A DNA stretch of 10,607 nucleotides from Bacteroidota bacterium (lineage in GTDB: Bacteria; Bacteroidota; Bacteroidia; Bacteroidales; Dysgonomonadaceae): contig JAEWGM010000031.1 in NCBI GenBank assembly GCA_023388315.1, positions 1 to 10,607 on the forward strand. The letters are read 5' to 3'. Of the stretch, positions 1 through 6,772 are shown one piece after another. Every line of letters starts with the position of its first letter. Position 1 is the stretch's first letter. The translations under genes were made by a program, and so were the position numbers. The notes beneath the pieces were generated by a model. It was not told the DNA's origin, searched no databases, and was given only the letters and a program-made list of their open reading frames with translations.

Positions 1-353
1 GCGCTAAAATTGGCAAAAACCTCTTTATGGATCACGGCACGGGAATCGTGATTGGTGAAACCACGGAAATTGGCGATAATGTAAAAATCTATCAGGGCGT
101 TACCTTGGGCGCGCTGTATGTAGAGAAGAAACTATCGGATGTGAAGCGTCATCCCACTGTGCAAGACAATGTAATTATTTATGCCAACGCCACCATTTTG
201 GGCGGCGAAACCGTCATTGGACACGACTCCGTTATTGGTGGAGGGGCGTGGCTTACGCAAAGCGTCATCCCTTTCTCTTTGGTTTACAGCTCTGTGGATG
301 TAAAAATTCGCACAGTGAAGAATTTCACGCAACCAAATGATTTTGTGATATGA
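1..353 (+). CDS. cysE: Serine O-acetyltransferase, C-terminal part (5' truncated by window edge)
   Basis: The enzyme transfers an acetyl group from acetyl-CoA to L-serine, giving O-acetylserine, the cytoplasmic precursor of cysteine. The reading frame is open from base 3, upstream of the first ATG at 27, so the true start lies outside the window. The visible part is a left-handed beta-helix of hexapeptide repeats. It has the DHGTG motif (bases 30-44), whose His matches the catalytic His of CysE, followed by the IGET turn. The RHPTV stretch and the GGETVIGHDSVIGGGAWLT repeats are typical of the family. The end differs from the enterobacterial GVPA-type tail and closes in ...DFVI, with a terminal isoleucine. 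In characterised CysE proteins that terminal residue docks into the CysK active site, and cysK lies 97 bp downstream on the same strand. Other hexapeptide acetyltransferases are possible but unlikely given the motif and the neighbour. Confidence 0.93.
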   Translation, partial: AKIGKNLFMDHGTGIVIGETTEIGDNVKIYQGVTLGALYVEKKLSDVKRHPTVQDNVIIYANATILGGETVIGHDSVIGGGAWLTQSVIPFSLVYSSVDVKIRTVKNFTQPNDFVI

Positions 354-358
354 TGTAT

Positions 359-399
359 GTTCGAGGTTCGAGGTGTAGAGTTTAGATGCTTAACACCTC
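359..399. repeat. Tandem heptamer and inverted repeat between cysE and cysK
   Basis: GTTCGAG occurs twice in tandem (359-365, 366-372). Overlapping its end, GAGGTGT (370-376) pairs perfectly with ACACCTC (393-399) around a 16-nt loop. No T-run follows, so this is not a standard intrinsic terminator. It may be a weak mRNA hairpin between two co-transcribed genes, or chance spacer sequence. The rest of the gap to 450 is AT-rich with no clear promoter. Confidence 0.4.
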
Positions 400-450
400 C
401 CACTCATGCCTCTATATTCAATAAATTTCTCATTTAATATTTAAAAATCA

Positions 451-1359
451 ATGAAGTACAACAACATTTTAGAAGTCATTGGGAATACACCTCACGTACG
501 TTTGAGCAAGTTGTTCCCCCACCACGAAGTGTGGATAAAACTGGAAAAACAAAATCCGGGAGGAAGCATAAAAGACCGCATTGCATTGTCAATGATTGAA
601 GATGCCGAAAAAAACGGCACGCTGAAACCGGGGGCGACCATTATTGAGCCCACGTCGGGCAACACAGGCGTAGGATTATCGTTTGTGGGCGCCGCTAAGG
701 GCTACAAAGTAATTATTGTGATGCCGGAATCGATGTCGGTAGAGCGTCGAAAACTCATAGCGCTTTATGGCGCGGAACTTGTGCTCACACCCCGTGAAAA
801 AGGAATGAAAGGCGCCATAGCCAAAGCCGAAGAATTGCAAGCCGAAACGCCAAATTCTTGGATTCCGCAACAGTTCCAAAACCTCTCCAACACAGCCGTC
901 CACGCCGAACAAACAGCAAAAGAGGTGCTGCAAGATTTTCCGGAAGGATTCGATTACCTGATTACCGGCATCGGCACCGGCGGACACATCACCGGTGTGG
1001 GCAAAGAGCTCAAAAAAGCTTTCCCATCCACGCAAGTAATCGCTGTGGAGCCCGTTGACTCGCCCGTTATTTCGGGGGGTGAGCCCGGGCCGCACGCCTT
1101 GCAGGGAATTGGCGCGGGCTTTATTCCCGACATCTTGGATTTAACCGTTTTGGATAGCGTAATAAAAGTAACCAAAGACGAAGCGTTTGAATCCGCGCGC
1201 GAATTGGCGCAAATAGAAAGCATTTTAGGCGGGATATCCACCGGCGCGTCCATTGCAGCGGTGAAAAAGAAAATCGCCGAACTGGATACAAGAAAACGAA
1301 TTCTCACCTTCAATTACGACACGGGAGAACGATACCTCTCTGTGGAAGGGCTGTATTAA
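451..1359 (+). CDS. cysK: Cysteine synthase (O-acetylserine sulfhydrylase), PLP-dependent
   Basis: The 302-residue protein replaces the acetyl group of O-acetylserine with sulfide to give cysteine, using pyridoxal phosphate in the cytoplasm. The N-terminal GNTP motif is at residues 11-14. The PLP Schiff-base lysine is K41 in PGGSIKDR. The substrate-binding loop PTSGNTG is at 67-73, the phosphate loop GIGTGGHITG at 173-182, and the serine contacting the pyridine nitrogen is S263 in GISTGA. The protein ends with the GERYLS signature (292-297). Length and motif spacing fit a complete fold-type II enzyme. The phosphate loop has His179 where enterobacterial CysK has Thr. The PGGS(I/V)KDR lysine motif and the length also resemble CysM, so the A/B isozyme label is less certain than the reaction. 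The ATG at 451 follows an A-rich leader with no Shine-Dalgarno site, usual in Bacteroidota. Co-transcription with the upstream cysE gene is likely. Confidence 0.95.
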   Translation: MKYNNILEVIGNTPHVRLSKLFPHHEVWIKLEKQNPGGSIKDRIALSMIEDAEKNGTLKPGATIIEPTSGNTGVGLSFVGAAKGYKVIIVMPESMSVERRKLIALYGAELVLTPREKGMKGAIAKAEELQAETPNSWIPQQFQNLSNTAVHAEQTAKEVLQDFPEGFDYLITGIGTGGHITGVGKELKKAFPSTQVIAVEPVDSPVISGGEPGPHALQGIGAGFIPDILDLTVLDSVIKVTKDEAFESARELAQIESILGGISTGASIAAVKKKIAELDTRKRILTFNYDTGERYLSVEGLY

Positions 1360-1500
1360 TTTAGCTCTACTATCAGATACAACTGCTCGTAGGACAAATC
1401 TTTTGAATTACCCCAATTTCAATCGAGGGCGGTAAGTGTGCATCAATTTTCACAACGATGTAAGCCTTTTCCTCAAAAAACAGTCACTTTCGGACAATCG
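1360..1500. other. Spacer after cysK; possible degraded reverse-strand coding sequence
   Basis: No intact gene is visible. On the - strand, an open stretch beginning LFFEEKAYIVVKIDAHLPP (down from about 1480) is followed, in a shifted frame, by NSKDLSYEQLYLIVELN. The second piece ends at a TAA (1356-1358) that overlaps the cysK stop tail-to-tail. Both pieces have protein-like composition, but neither has a plausible start and stops interrupt both. This could be the decayed end of a convergent gene, or chance. On the + strand the only open frame starts at a GTG (1436) and runs through the terminator, so it is not a credible gene. Confidence 0.2.
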
Positions 1501-1540
1501 AAAAAGCCGGTGTTTGTTTCTAAACTGCCGGCTTTTTTTT
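1501..1540 (+). terminator. Intrinsic terminator downstream of cysK
   Basis: AAAAAGCCGG (1501-1510) pairs perfectly with CCGGCTTTTT (1528-1537), and the T-run continues to 1540. A GTTT/AAAC pair (1512-1515 with 1522-1525) can extend the structure inside the loop. The A-run on the left arm means it can also terminate on the - strand. It most likely ends cysE-cysK transcription about 140 nt past the cysK stop and insulates susC from it. Confidence 0.88.
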
Positions 1541-1573
1541 GAGTTAAGAGCTTCTTATCTTCGAGTAGGAGCC

Positions 1574-1608
1574 AAAAATGTTAAAATTGCATCTTGCAGG
1601 ACATTTTT
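1574..1608. repeat. 8-bp inverted repeat upstream of the susC promoter
   Basis: AAAAATGT (1574-1581) is perfectly complementary to ACATTTTT (1601-1608) across 19 nt. The loop holds a second small repeat, TGCA (1588-1591) and TGCA (1595-1598). The same ACATTTTTA word recurs at 1777-1785, inside ACATT-TTT-AATGT (1777-1789). It could be a secondary hairpin behind the cysK terminator or a protein-binding site. The sequence is AT-rich, so chance is a real alternative. Confidence 0.35.
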
Positions 1609-1650
1609 AGATTATTTAAAAAAAATCATCCCTCAAATTTAACATAAGTA

Positions 1651-1681
1651 TTTTTATAGCGTCAAATAATGACTATCTTTG
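1651..1681 (+). promoter_or_regulatory. Candidate susCD promoter (Bacteroidota type)
   Basis: TATCTTTG at 1674-1681 matches the Bacteroidota -7 element TAnnTTTG exactly. Nineteen bases upstream lies TTTT (1651-1654), a 3-of-4 match to the -33 TTTG. Transcription would begin near 1688, giving a 5' leader of about 350 nt before the susC ATG. This is long, and could be real if the leader is regulatory. It is the best match in the gap, but a second candidate lies at 1802-1809. Confidence 0.5.
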
Positions 1682-1801
1682 TCATCTTTAAATAGAATTT
1701 TTCGGTTTATAATCGAAATTTTTATTTAATATTTTTTTATAAAAACGGCAATAATCTTTATTATTTGGAATTTCGAACATTTTTAATGTCGTAATTTGCA
1801 A

Positions 1802-1809
1802 TAATTTTG
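1802..1809 (+). promoter_or_regulatory. Alternative -7 element upstream of susC
   Basis: TAATTTTG fits TAnnTTTG. The -33 position holds only an AT-rich run (ATTT or TTTT near 1779-1783), so support is weak. If used, it would leave a susC leader of about 225 nt. The ACATT-TTT-AATGT repeat (1777-1789) would then sit on the -33 region, a natural place for an operator. Confidence 0.3.
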
Positions 1810-1892
1810 CCGTAAACCACAAGTTCATTTCATTCTATATTGAATTTAGCAATCGAGTTGATATATCAACCCGACAGGAGAATTTGTTTTTT

Positions 1893-1943
1893 ATGAATAA
1901 AACTACGTTATCGTTAACTTCACTATTAACGCCCAAAAAGTAA
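1893..1943 (+). CDS. Possible 16-residue leader peptide ahead of susC
   Basis: The ATG at 1893 opens a short frame encoding MNKTTLSLTSLLTPKK and stopping at TAA 1941-1943. AGGAG (1876-1880) lies 12 nt upstream, a purine-rich site unlike the leaders of the other genes here, though a little far for an ideal ribosome site. The frame lies within the putative long 5' leader of susC and overlaps inverted repeats at 1905-1968, an arrangement that would suit leader-peptide control. I do not recognise the peptide. Short ORFs arise easily by chance, so this is only a candidate. Confidence 0.22.
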   Translation: MNKTTLSLTSLLTPKK

Positions 1944-1968
1944 TTCATTTTTGCTGCCAAAATAACGT
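1905..1968 (+). promoter_or_regulatory. Nested inverted repeats in the susC leader (possible RNA structure)
   Basis: ACGTTAT (1905-1911) pairs with ATAACGT (1962-1968). Inside this, CGTTAA (1912-1917) pairs with TTAACG (1926-1931), and AAAAA (1935-1939) can pair with TTTTT (1948-1952). Together they could fold as a three-way junction closed by a 7-bp stem, 73 nt upstream of the susC start. No known riboswitch class is recognised, and chance pairing in AT-rich DNA is possible. Confidence 0.3.
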
Positions 1969-2041
1969 GCATTTACAACAGAAACAACATAATTAAACTT
2001 CAAGCAATCTCAATTGATTTTTCACTATAAACACGAAAGTT

Positions 2042-5000
2042 ATGATTAAACTAAAAAGACTAGGATTTCTTCTACTACTCAATGCTTTCTGCTTACTTGG
2101 GTACGCACAAACAGGGAGCAATCTTACCATAAGCGGTAAGGTTACGGACGCGTCGGGTATTGCTCTGCCCGGAGTTACCGTGCAGTTGAGAAGTAACACA
2201 CAAACGGGAACAATCACTGATTTGGATGGAGATTACACCATTTCAGCTCGTTTAAACGATTATTTAATTTTCTCTTATATTGGCTTTGAAACACAAGAAA
2301 TACAAATTGTGTCGTCCGCGCCAATGAATGTGGTTATGTCTGAGGGCACAACCGAATTAAACGAAGTAATCATTACCGTTCCATATGGAACTGCACGCAG
2401 ATCTACCTTTACCGGTTCCGCTGCTGTTATTGACAGCGATGTTATTAGTAAATCGCAAGTGAGTAACGTTTCCAAAGCATTGCAAGGAACCGTTGCCGGG
2501 TTGCAATCTTTCTCTTCAACCGGACAGCCCGGGTCCGACGCCACGGTGCGCATTAGGGGAATTGGCTCCGTCAACGCGTCGAGCGCGCCACTTTATGTGG
2601 TAGACGGAGTGCCATATGACGGCAATTTATCCTCTATTGCTTCATCCGATATTGAGTCTATTTCCGTGCTTAAAGACGCTGCATCGGCAACGCTTTACGG
2701 CTCTCGCGCGGCAAACGGGGTTATTATGATCACCACCAAACAAGGGCGCAAAGACCAAGCGCCAACCGTGGAGATTTCCTCCAAGTTTGGTTTTTCCGAC
2801 AGAGCTCGTCGCGATTACGACCAACTCAACACAAACCAATATTTTGAACTTTTGTGGGAAGCATTGCGCAACAACAGACTCGATAACAATTTATCGCCTG
2901 AAGCGGCAGCGGAATACGCATCAGCAAACCTTGTGGGCAATATCGGAATTAATCCCTACGGAACCAATAATCCTCAACCCGTTGGTTTGGACGGGAAATT
3001 AAAAGCTGGCCTTAATCCACTTTGGGATGACAATTGGATTGACGCTCTTTCACAAAATGCACGCTACACCGATATTAATATGCGCGTTACCGGAGGTGGC
3101 AGTAATTCAAGATATTATGTTTCTGCCGGTATGTTAAACGACCAAGGAATTGTTATTCAGTCAGGTTTTCAACGTTATACATTAAGAACCAATCTGGTTT
3201 CCGATATAACAAAATGGTTGCAAGTAGGTATTAATATTTCGGGAACACATTCATCGCAAGATTATCCAAAACAAGACGACTCAGCCATCTCTAACGTTAT
3301 TTTATTTGGTAGAGGAGTGCCTTCTTTTTATCCTGTATATGAAAGAAACTTGGAAACAGGTGAGTACTTGACAGACGGCGATGGAAACAGAATATACGAT
3401 TACGGCTTATACAGAGCCACCTCATATGCGGGTTATAATCTGTTGCAGTCAATGGCTTACGACTTAAGCAAAGTTACACGCGATGCGGCTTCTGCCAGAG
3501 GGTACATTCACATTGAACCTATCGAAGACCTAACATGGAGAACTTCTGTGAACGTGGATTACAATAGCCGATTCGATCATAATTTTACCAACCCCACGTA
3601 TGGTTCGGGTAGCCGAACGGGCGGAGGTGTAAGTAAATCCAACACCAGAACAGTGGGAATGACCTTTAATAACGTGGTGAATTACTCAAAAGACTTTGGC
3701 AATCTACACTCTATGAGACTGATGGGTGGACAGGAGTATTATGAATATAACGCTTCAAACTTCGGCGGTTCACGTGACATGGCCATTATGGTAGGGTTTA
3801 TGGAGCCCTCGGCTTCGGCATTGGTAAGTGGTTTTTATGGTACAAGCGACAAATATAAATTGTTGAGTTTCTTCGGAAGTGGAGAATATTCATACGATAG
3901 AAAATACTTCCTTTCGGCTTCGGCTCGCTCAGACGGTTCTTCACGCTTCCACCCCGACAAAAGATGGGGAACATTTTGGTCGGTGGGCGCTTCTTGGCGC
4001 ATTGTTGAAGAAAGTTTTATGCAGAATGCAAAAGATACATGGCTTTCAAACTTAATGCTCAGAACCAGTTACGGAGCACAAGGAAACGACAACATTGGTT
4101 ATTACGCTTACCAAGCTCTGTATAGCATACAAAACAACTTAGGAGAAGCGGGCCTTAGAGCTACTCGTTTAGCCACGCCAAACCTTACTTGGGAAACCAA
4201 CTTGAATTTAAATATCGGACTCGATTTTGCTTTGTGGAGAAATCGGATGAGTGGATCGATTGAATATTTCGAGCGTAGCTCAAAAGACTTGTTGTTTAGC
4301 AAAAACCTTGTTCCTTCAACCGGATTTTCCTCTACCAGCGAAAATATCGGAAAAATCAAGAACTATGGTTGGGAAGCTTCCATTGAAGGTTATCCGATTT
4401 CAACAAACGATTGGCGCTGGAAACTGGGTGCCAATGCCACTGCCTACAAAAACAGAATCGTATCGCTACCCTCACCCGTTATGTGGAGCGGAACAAAAAA
4501 ATGGGTAGAAGGTGGCTCACTATATGATTTTTATTTAGTTGAATGGGCCGGAGTAAACCCCGAAAACGGAAACCCACAATGGTATCGCTACAGCGATGGC
4601 GAGAAAATTGTTACCGAAGATTATTCTTCCACAACTTCCAATGACCGGGTTATCAGCGGATCATCTCTCCCAAAAATATCGGGAGGTTTTCAATCGGATT
4701 TATCTTATAAAGGGATATCACTTTCCGCTTTGTTTTCATACACATTGGGAGGAAAAATTTACAACGGCGACAAAATTTCGTTATACACTCAAGGAAGAGC
4801 AGGCAACGCGTGGAGCGTTGATATGCTGAACAGATGGACACCGGAAAACCGAGACACCGATGTTCCCCGATTAACAACAGAGCCGCGTAGCTCCTGGACA
4901 AATCAATCTACACGTTTTCTTATCGACCGTTCCTTCCTAAGACTTAAAACGGTGACGTTGTCATATGCGCTGCCTCAATCTTTCATCAATTCGATTAGGT

Positions 5001-5152
5001 TGAAAAATGCCGACATTTTCTTACAAGCCGAAAACCTCTTGACATTTACCAAAGAGCAGGGCGTGGATCCCGAGCAAACTTTCGACGGAACAACTTACTA
5101 CCGCTATCCCGCGATGAAAACCATATCGTTTGGATTTAATGTAAAATTATAA
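2042..5152 (+). CDS. SusC/RagA-family TonB-dependent outer-membrane transporter
   Basis: This 1036-residue protein is a beta-barrel that imports nutrients across the outer membrane using TonB-ExbBD energy, with the downstream SusD-like lipoprotein as its lid. Residues 1-22 are a signal peptide (KLKR, then a Leu-rich core, cleavage likely after GYA). Residues about 28-100 are a CarboxypepD_reg-like beta-sandwich starting ISGKVTDASG. The region around 108-126, ending PYGTARRSTFTGS, carries the TonB-contact segment and leads into the plug at about 118-235. The plug shows VRIRGIGS, the family hallmark LYVVDGVPYDG (184-194), SISVLKDAASATLYGSRAA and GVIMITTK. The remainder is the barrel, ending in a C-terminal aromatic strand (ISFGFNVKL). 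There is no STN domain, so it is not of the FecA-like signalling type. The residue before YGT is Pro where many SusC proteins have Gly. The ATG at 2042 follows an A-rich leader. Substrate is unknown: no enzyme or regulator neighbours are present. Confidence 0.96.
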   Translation: MIKLKRLGFLLLLNAFCLLGYAQTGSNLTISGKVTDASGIALPGVTVQLRSNTQTGTITDLDGDYTISARLNDYLIFSYIGFETQEIQIVSSAPMNVVMSEGTTELNEVIITVPYGTARRSTFTGSAAVIDSDVISKSQVSNVSKALQGTVAGLQSFSSTGQPGSDATVRIRGIGSVNASSAPLYVVDGVPYDGNLSSIASSDIESISVLKDAASATLYGSRAANGVIMITTKQGRKDQAPTVEISSKFGFSDRARRDYDQLNTNQYFELLWEALRNNRLDNNLSPEAAAEYASANLVGNIGINPYGTNNPQPVGLDGKLKAGLNPLWDDNWIDALSQNARYTDINMRVTGGGSNSRYYVSAGMLNDQGIVIQSGFQRYTLRTNLVSDITKWLQVGINISGTHSSQDYPKQDDSAISNVILFGRGVPSFYPVYERNLETGEYLTDGDGNRIYDYGLYRATSYAGYNLLQSMAYDLSKVTRDAASARGYIHIEPIEDLTWRTSVNVDYNSRFDHNFTNPTYGSGSRTGGGVSKSNTRTVGMTFNNVVNYSKDFGNLHSMRLMGGQEYYEYNASNFGGSRDMAIMVGFMEPSASALVSGFYGTSDKYKLLSFFGSGEYSYDRKYFLSASARSDGSSRFHPDKRWGTFWSVGASWRIVEESFMQNAKDTWLSNLMLRTSYGAQGNDNIGYYAYQALYSIQNNLGEAGLRATRLATPNLTWETNLNLNIGLDFALWRNRMSGSIEYFERSSKDLLFSKNLVPSTGFSSTSENIGKIKNYGWEASIEGYPISTNDWRWKLGANATAYKNRIVSLPSPVMWSGTKKWVEGGSLYDFYLVEWAGVNPENGNPQWYRYSDGEKIVTEDYSSTTSNDRVISGSSLPKISGGFQSDLSYKGISLSALFSYTLGGKIYNGDKISLYTQGRAGNAWSVDMLNRWTPENRDTDVPRLTTEPRSSWTNQSTRFLIDRSFLRLKTVTLSYALPQSFINSIRLKNADIFLQAENLLTFTKEQGVDPEQTFDGTTYYRYPAMKTISFGFNVKL

Positions 5153-5167
5153 AACAAGTAAAAAAAG

Positions 5168-6700
5168 ATGAAACACATAATAAAATTTATAACCATAGGG
5201 CTTTTATCTGCATCGTTACTGGCGTGCGATTTGCAAACAAACCCTACAGACTCTATTTCCGCAGATGCGGTGTTTGACACGGCCGCCGATGCCGAAAAGG
5301 TGTTAATTGGAGCGTGGGCATACTTAATGGAAACATTCAATTCTTATGCAAATCCCGGTTATGGGGCAATGCTTAGAGCAAATGACGCTATGAGTTCTGA
5401 CGTGGTATTAAATACCCGATATGGATTTTCGAGCCACTATTCTTTTACAGCAATTTACAATAAAGGTGGAACGAACACGCTAAGCTGGCTGCTCGCCTAT
5501 CGCATTATAAACAATGTGAACGGAGTGATAAAATATATTGACGACTCTTATGGAGACCAGCAAGAAAAAAACCGGATAAAAGGGCAAGCATATGCTTTGA
5601 GAGGGTTTATGTATCTTCATTTAGCGTCGCTTTATTCCTTTGCTATAGACAAAGACCCCAACGCGGTGTGCGCACCCATTTACACAGAGCCTTCCGACTC
5701 AAGCACCGAGGGGCAGCCTGCCGCAAGCGTAAGCGAAGTGTATGCTCAATCCATCAAAGATTTGGAAGAAGCCCTGAAACTGATTCCCGAGAACTACAAT
5801 CGTCCTTCAAAATATAAAATCAACACACAAGTGGTGTTGGGATTATTGTCTCGCGCATCGTTATATTCACGAGATTGGGAACAAGCCAAAACGTATTCTG
5901 ACCGTCTTTTAGGTATGAGCGATTATTTAATGAATGAAAGTGAATATAAATCCGGATTTAATTCCGTTACCAATAACGAATGGATTTGGGGACACCCACA
6001 AACTGCCGACCAAAGCAATGCCAGTTATCAGTTTCACTTTTTAGATGTTACCAGCACATCCAGTTATTATTTTAGCTTTAATGCCGACCCCTATTTCCGT
6101 GATTTGTTCGACGATGGCGATTATCGCAAAAGCATGATTTATTGGGCGCCCGACCCGGGTAGGAATCCCGAAAGCGAAGCATATGTTTGGATGCGTTATG
6201 AGAAATTCAAGTTCAGACAAAACAATTTAGCCGATATCGTTTTAATGCGTAACGCCGAAATTTATCTCATCAACGCCGAAGCAAAAGCGCGCCTCAACGA
6301 TGCGGACGCCATTGAAAAATTAAACGCGGTTAAGAGAGCCCGAAACGCTCAAACAGTCACCGGCCTTACCGGACAAGAGTTACTCGACGCCATTTGGCTG
6401 GAGCGCAGAAAAGAGCTTTTTGGTGAAGGCTTTGCCTTGGTTGATATTATCCGAAATCAGCAAACGGTGGTTCGTAATGAATATCCTGATACGCCCGTTA
6501 GCTACACTTATACGGATGATAGCGGAGTAGAAAAAACCGTTGAAATTGCACCTCGCGGACATCGCATTTTTAACTTCCCCGATAAATCTGAATTTAAGGC
6601 AAATAGCAGATACTACTTGTATAGAATTCCCGATTCGGAAGAAGAAGCAAACGAAAACATCTATAGCAAATATCCTAAGCTATCGATATACGACAATTAA
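5168..6700 (+). CDS. SusD/RagB-family surface nutrient-binding lipoprotein
   Basis: This 510-residue lipoprotein pairs with the SusC-like barrel just upstream and closes over its mouth to capture substrate at the cell surface. A type II signal peptide ends in a lipobox, SLLAC, with lipidated Cys20 followed by Asp. The N-terminal half is the alpha-helical TPR-like scaffold, with the family stretch GQAYALRGFMYLHLASLY at 139-156. The C-terminal half has the RagB/SusD signatures MRNAEIYLINAEAKARL (360-376) and IWLERRKELFGEGFALVDIIR (409-429). It ends with YLYRIPDSEEE and a short tail, so it is full length. Only 15 nt separate it from the susC stop, so the two form an operon. A terminator follows within 10 nt, which excludes further genes in the unit. 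No SusE/F or carbohydrate enzyme is nearby, so a peptide, glycan or other substrate cannot be chosen from this window. Confidence 0.96.
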   Translation: MKHIIKFITIGLLSASLLACDLQTNPTDSISADAVFDTAADAEKVLIGAWAYLMETFNSYANPGYGAMLRANDAMSSDVVLNTRYGFSSHYSFTAIYNKGGTNTLSWLLAYRIINNVNGVIKYIDDSYGDQQEKNRIKGQAYALRGFMYLHLASLYSFAIDKDPNAVCAPIYTEPSDSSTEGQPAASVSEVYAQSIKDLEEALKLIPENYNRPSKYKINTQVVLGLLSRASLYSRDWEQAKTYSDRLLGMSDYLMNESEYKSGFNSVTNNEWIWGHPQTADQSNASYQFHFLDVTSTSSYYFSFNADPYFRDLFDDGDYRKSMIYWAPDPGRNPESEAYVWMRYEKFKFRQNNLADIVLMRNAEIYLINAEAKARLNDADAIEKLNAVKRARNAQTVTGLTGQELLDAIWLERRKELFGEGFALVDIIRNQQTVVRNEYPDTPVSYTYTDDSGVEKTVEIAPRGHRIFNFPDKSEFKANSRYYLYRIPDSEEEANENIYSKYPKLSIYDN

Positions 6701-6708
6701 TTATAACT

Positions 6709-6741
6709 AAAAGGGTTGGTCTAAAGCGCCAACCCTTTTTT
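6709..6741. terminator. Bidirectional intrinsic terminator between susD and mfd
   Basis: AAAAGGGTTGG (6709-6719) pairs perfectly over 11 bp with CCAACCCTTTT (6729-6739), loop 6720-6728. It is followed by Ts on the + strand, and by a T-run on the - strand because of the A-run on the left arm. It starts 9 nt after the susD stop and lies just beyond the mfd stop at 6773-6775, so it probably ends both convergent transcripts. Confidence 0.92.
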
Positions 6742-6772
6742 ATTTCTATCACCTGATTTTTCAGTTGGAAAA

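Noticed and set aside
422..429. TAAATTTC as a cysK promoter
   Set aside because: It matches TAnnTTTG at 7 of 8 positions, but there is no -33 element at the right distance, so co-transcription with cysE is simpler.
676..1313. Open frames on the - strand across cysK
   Set aside because: They are antisense shadows of a clearly conserved gene, with no independent motif or start context.
1436..1642. 68-codon + strand open frame starting with GTG
   Set aside because: It reads through the strong terminator hairpin at 1501-1540, has no recognisable motif and has AT-driven composition.
1692..1732. Hairpin from TTTTTCG and CGAAATTTTT
   Set aside because: Only about five continuous pairs (TTTCG/CGAAA) form before mismatches, which is expected in such AT-rich sequence.
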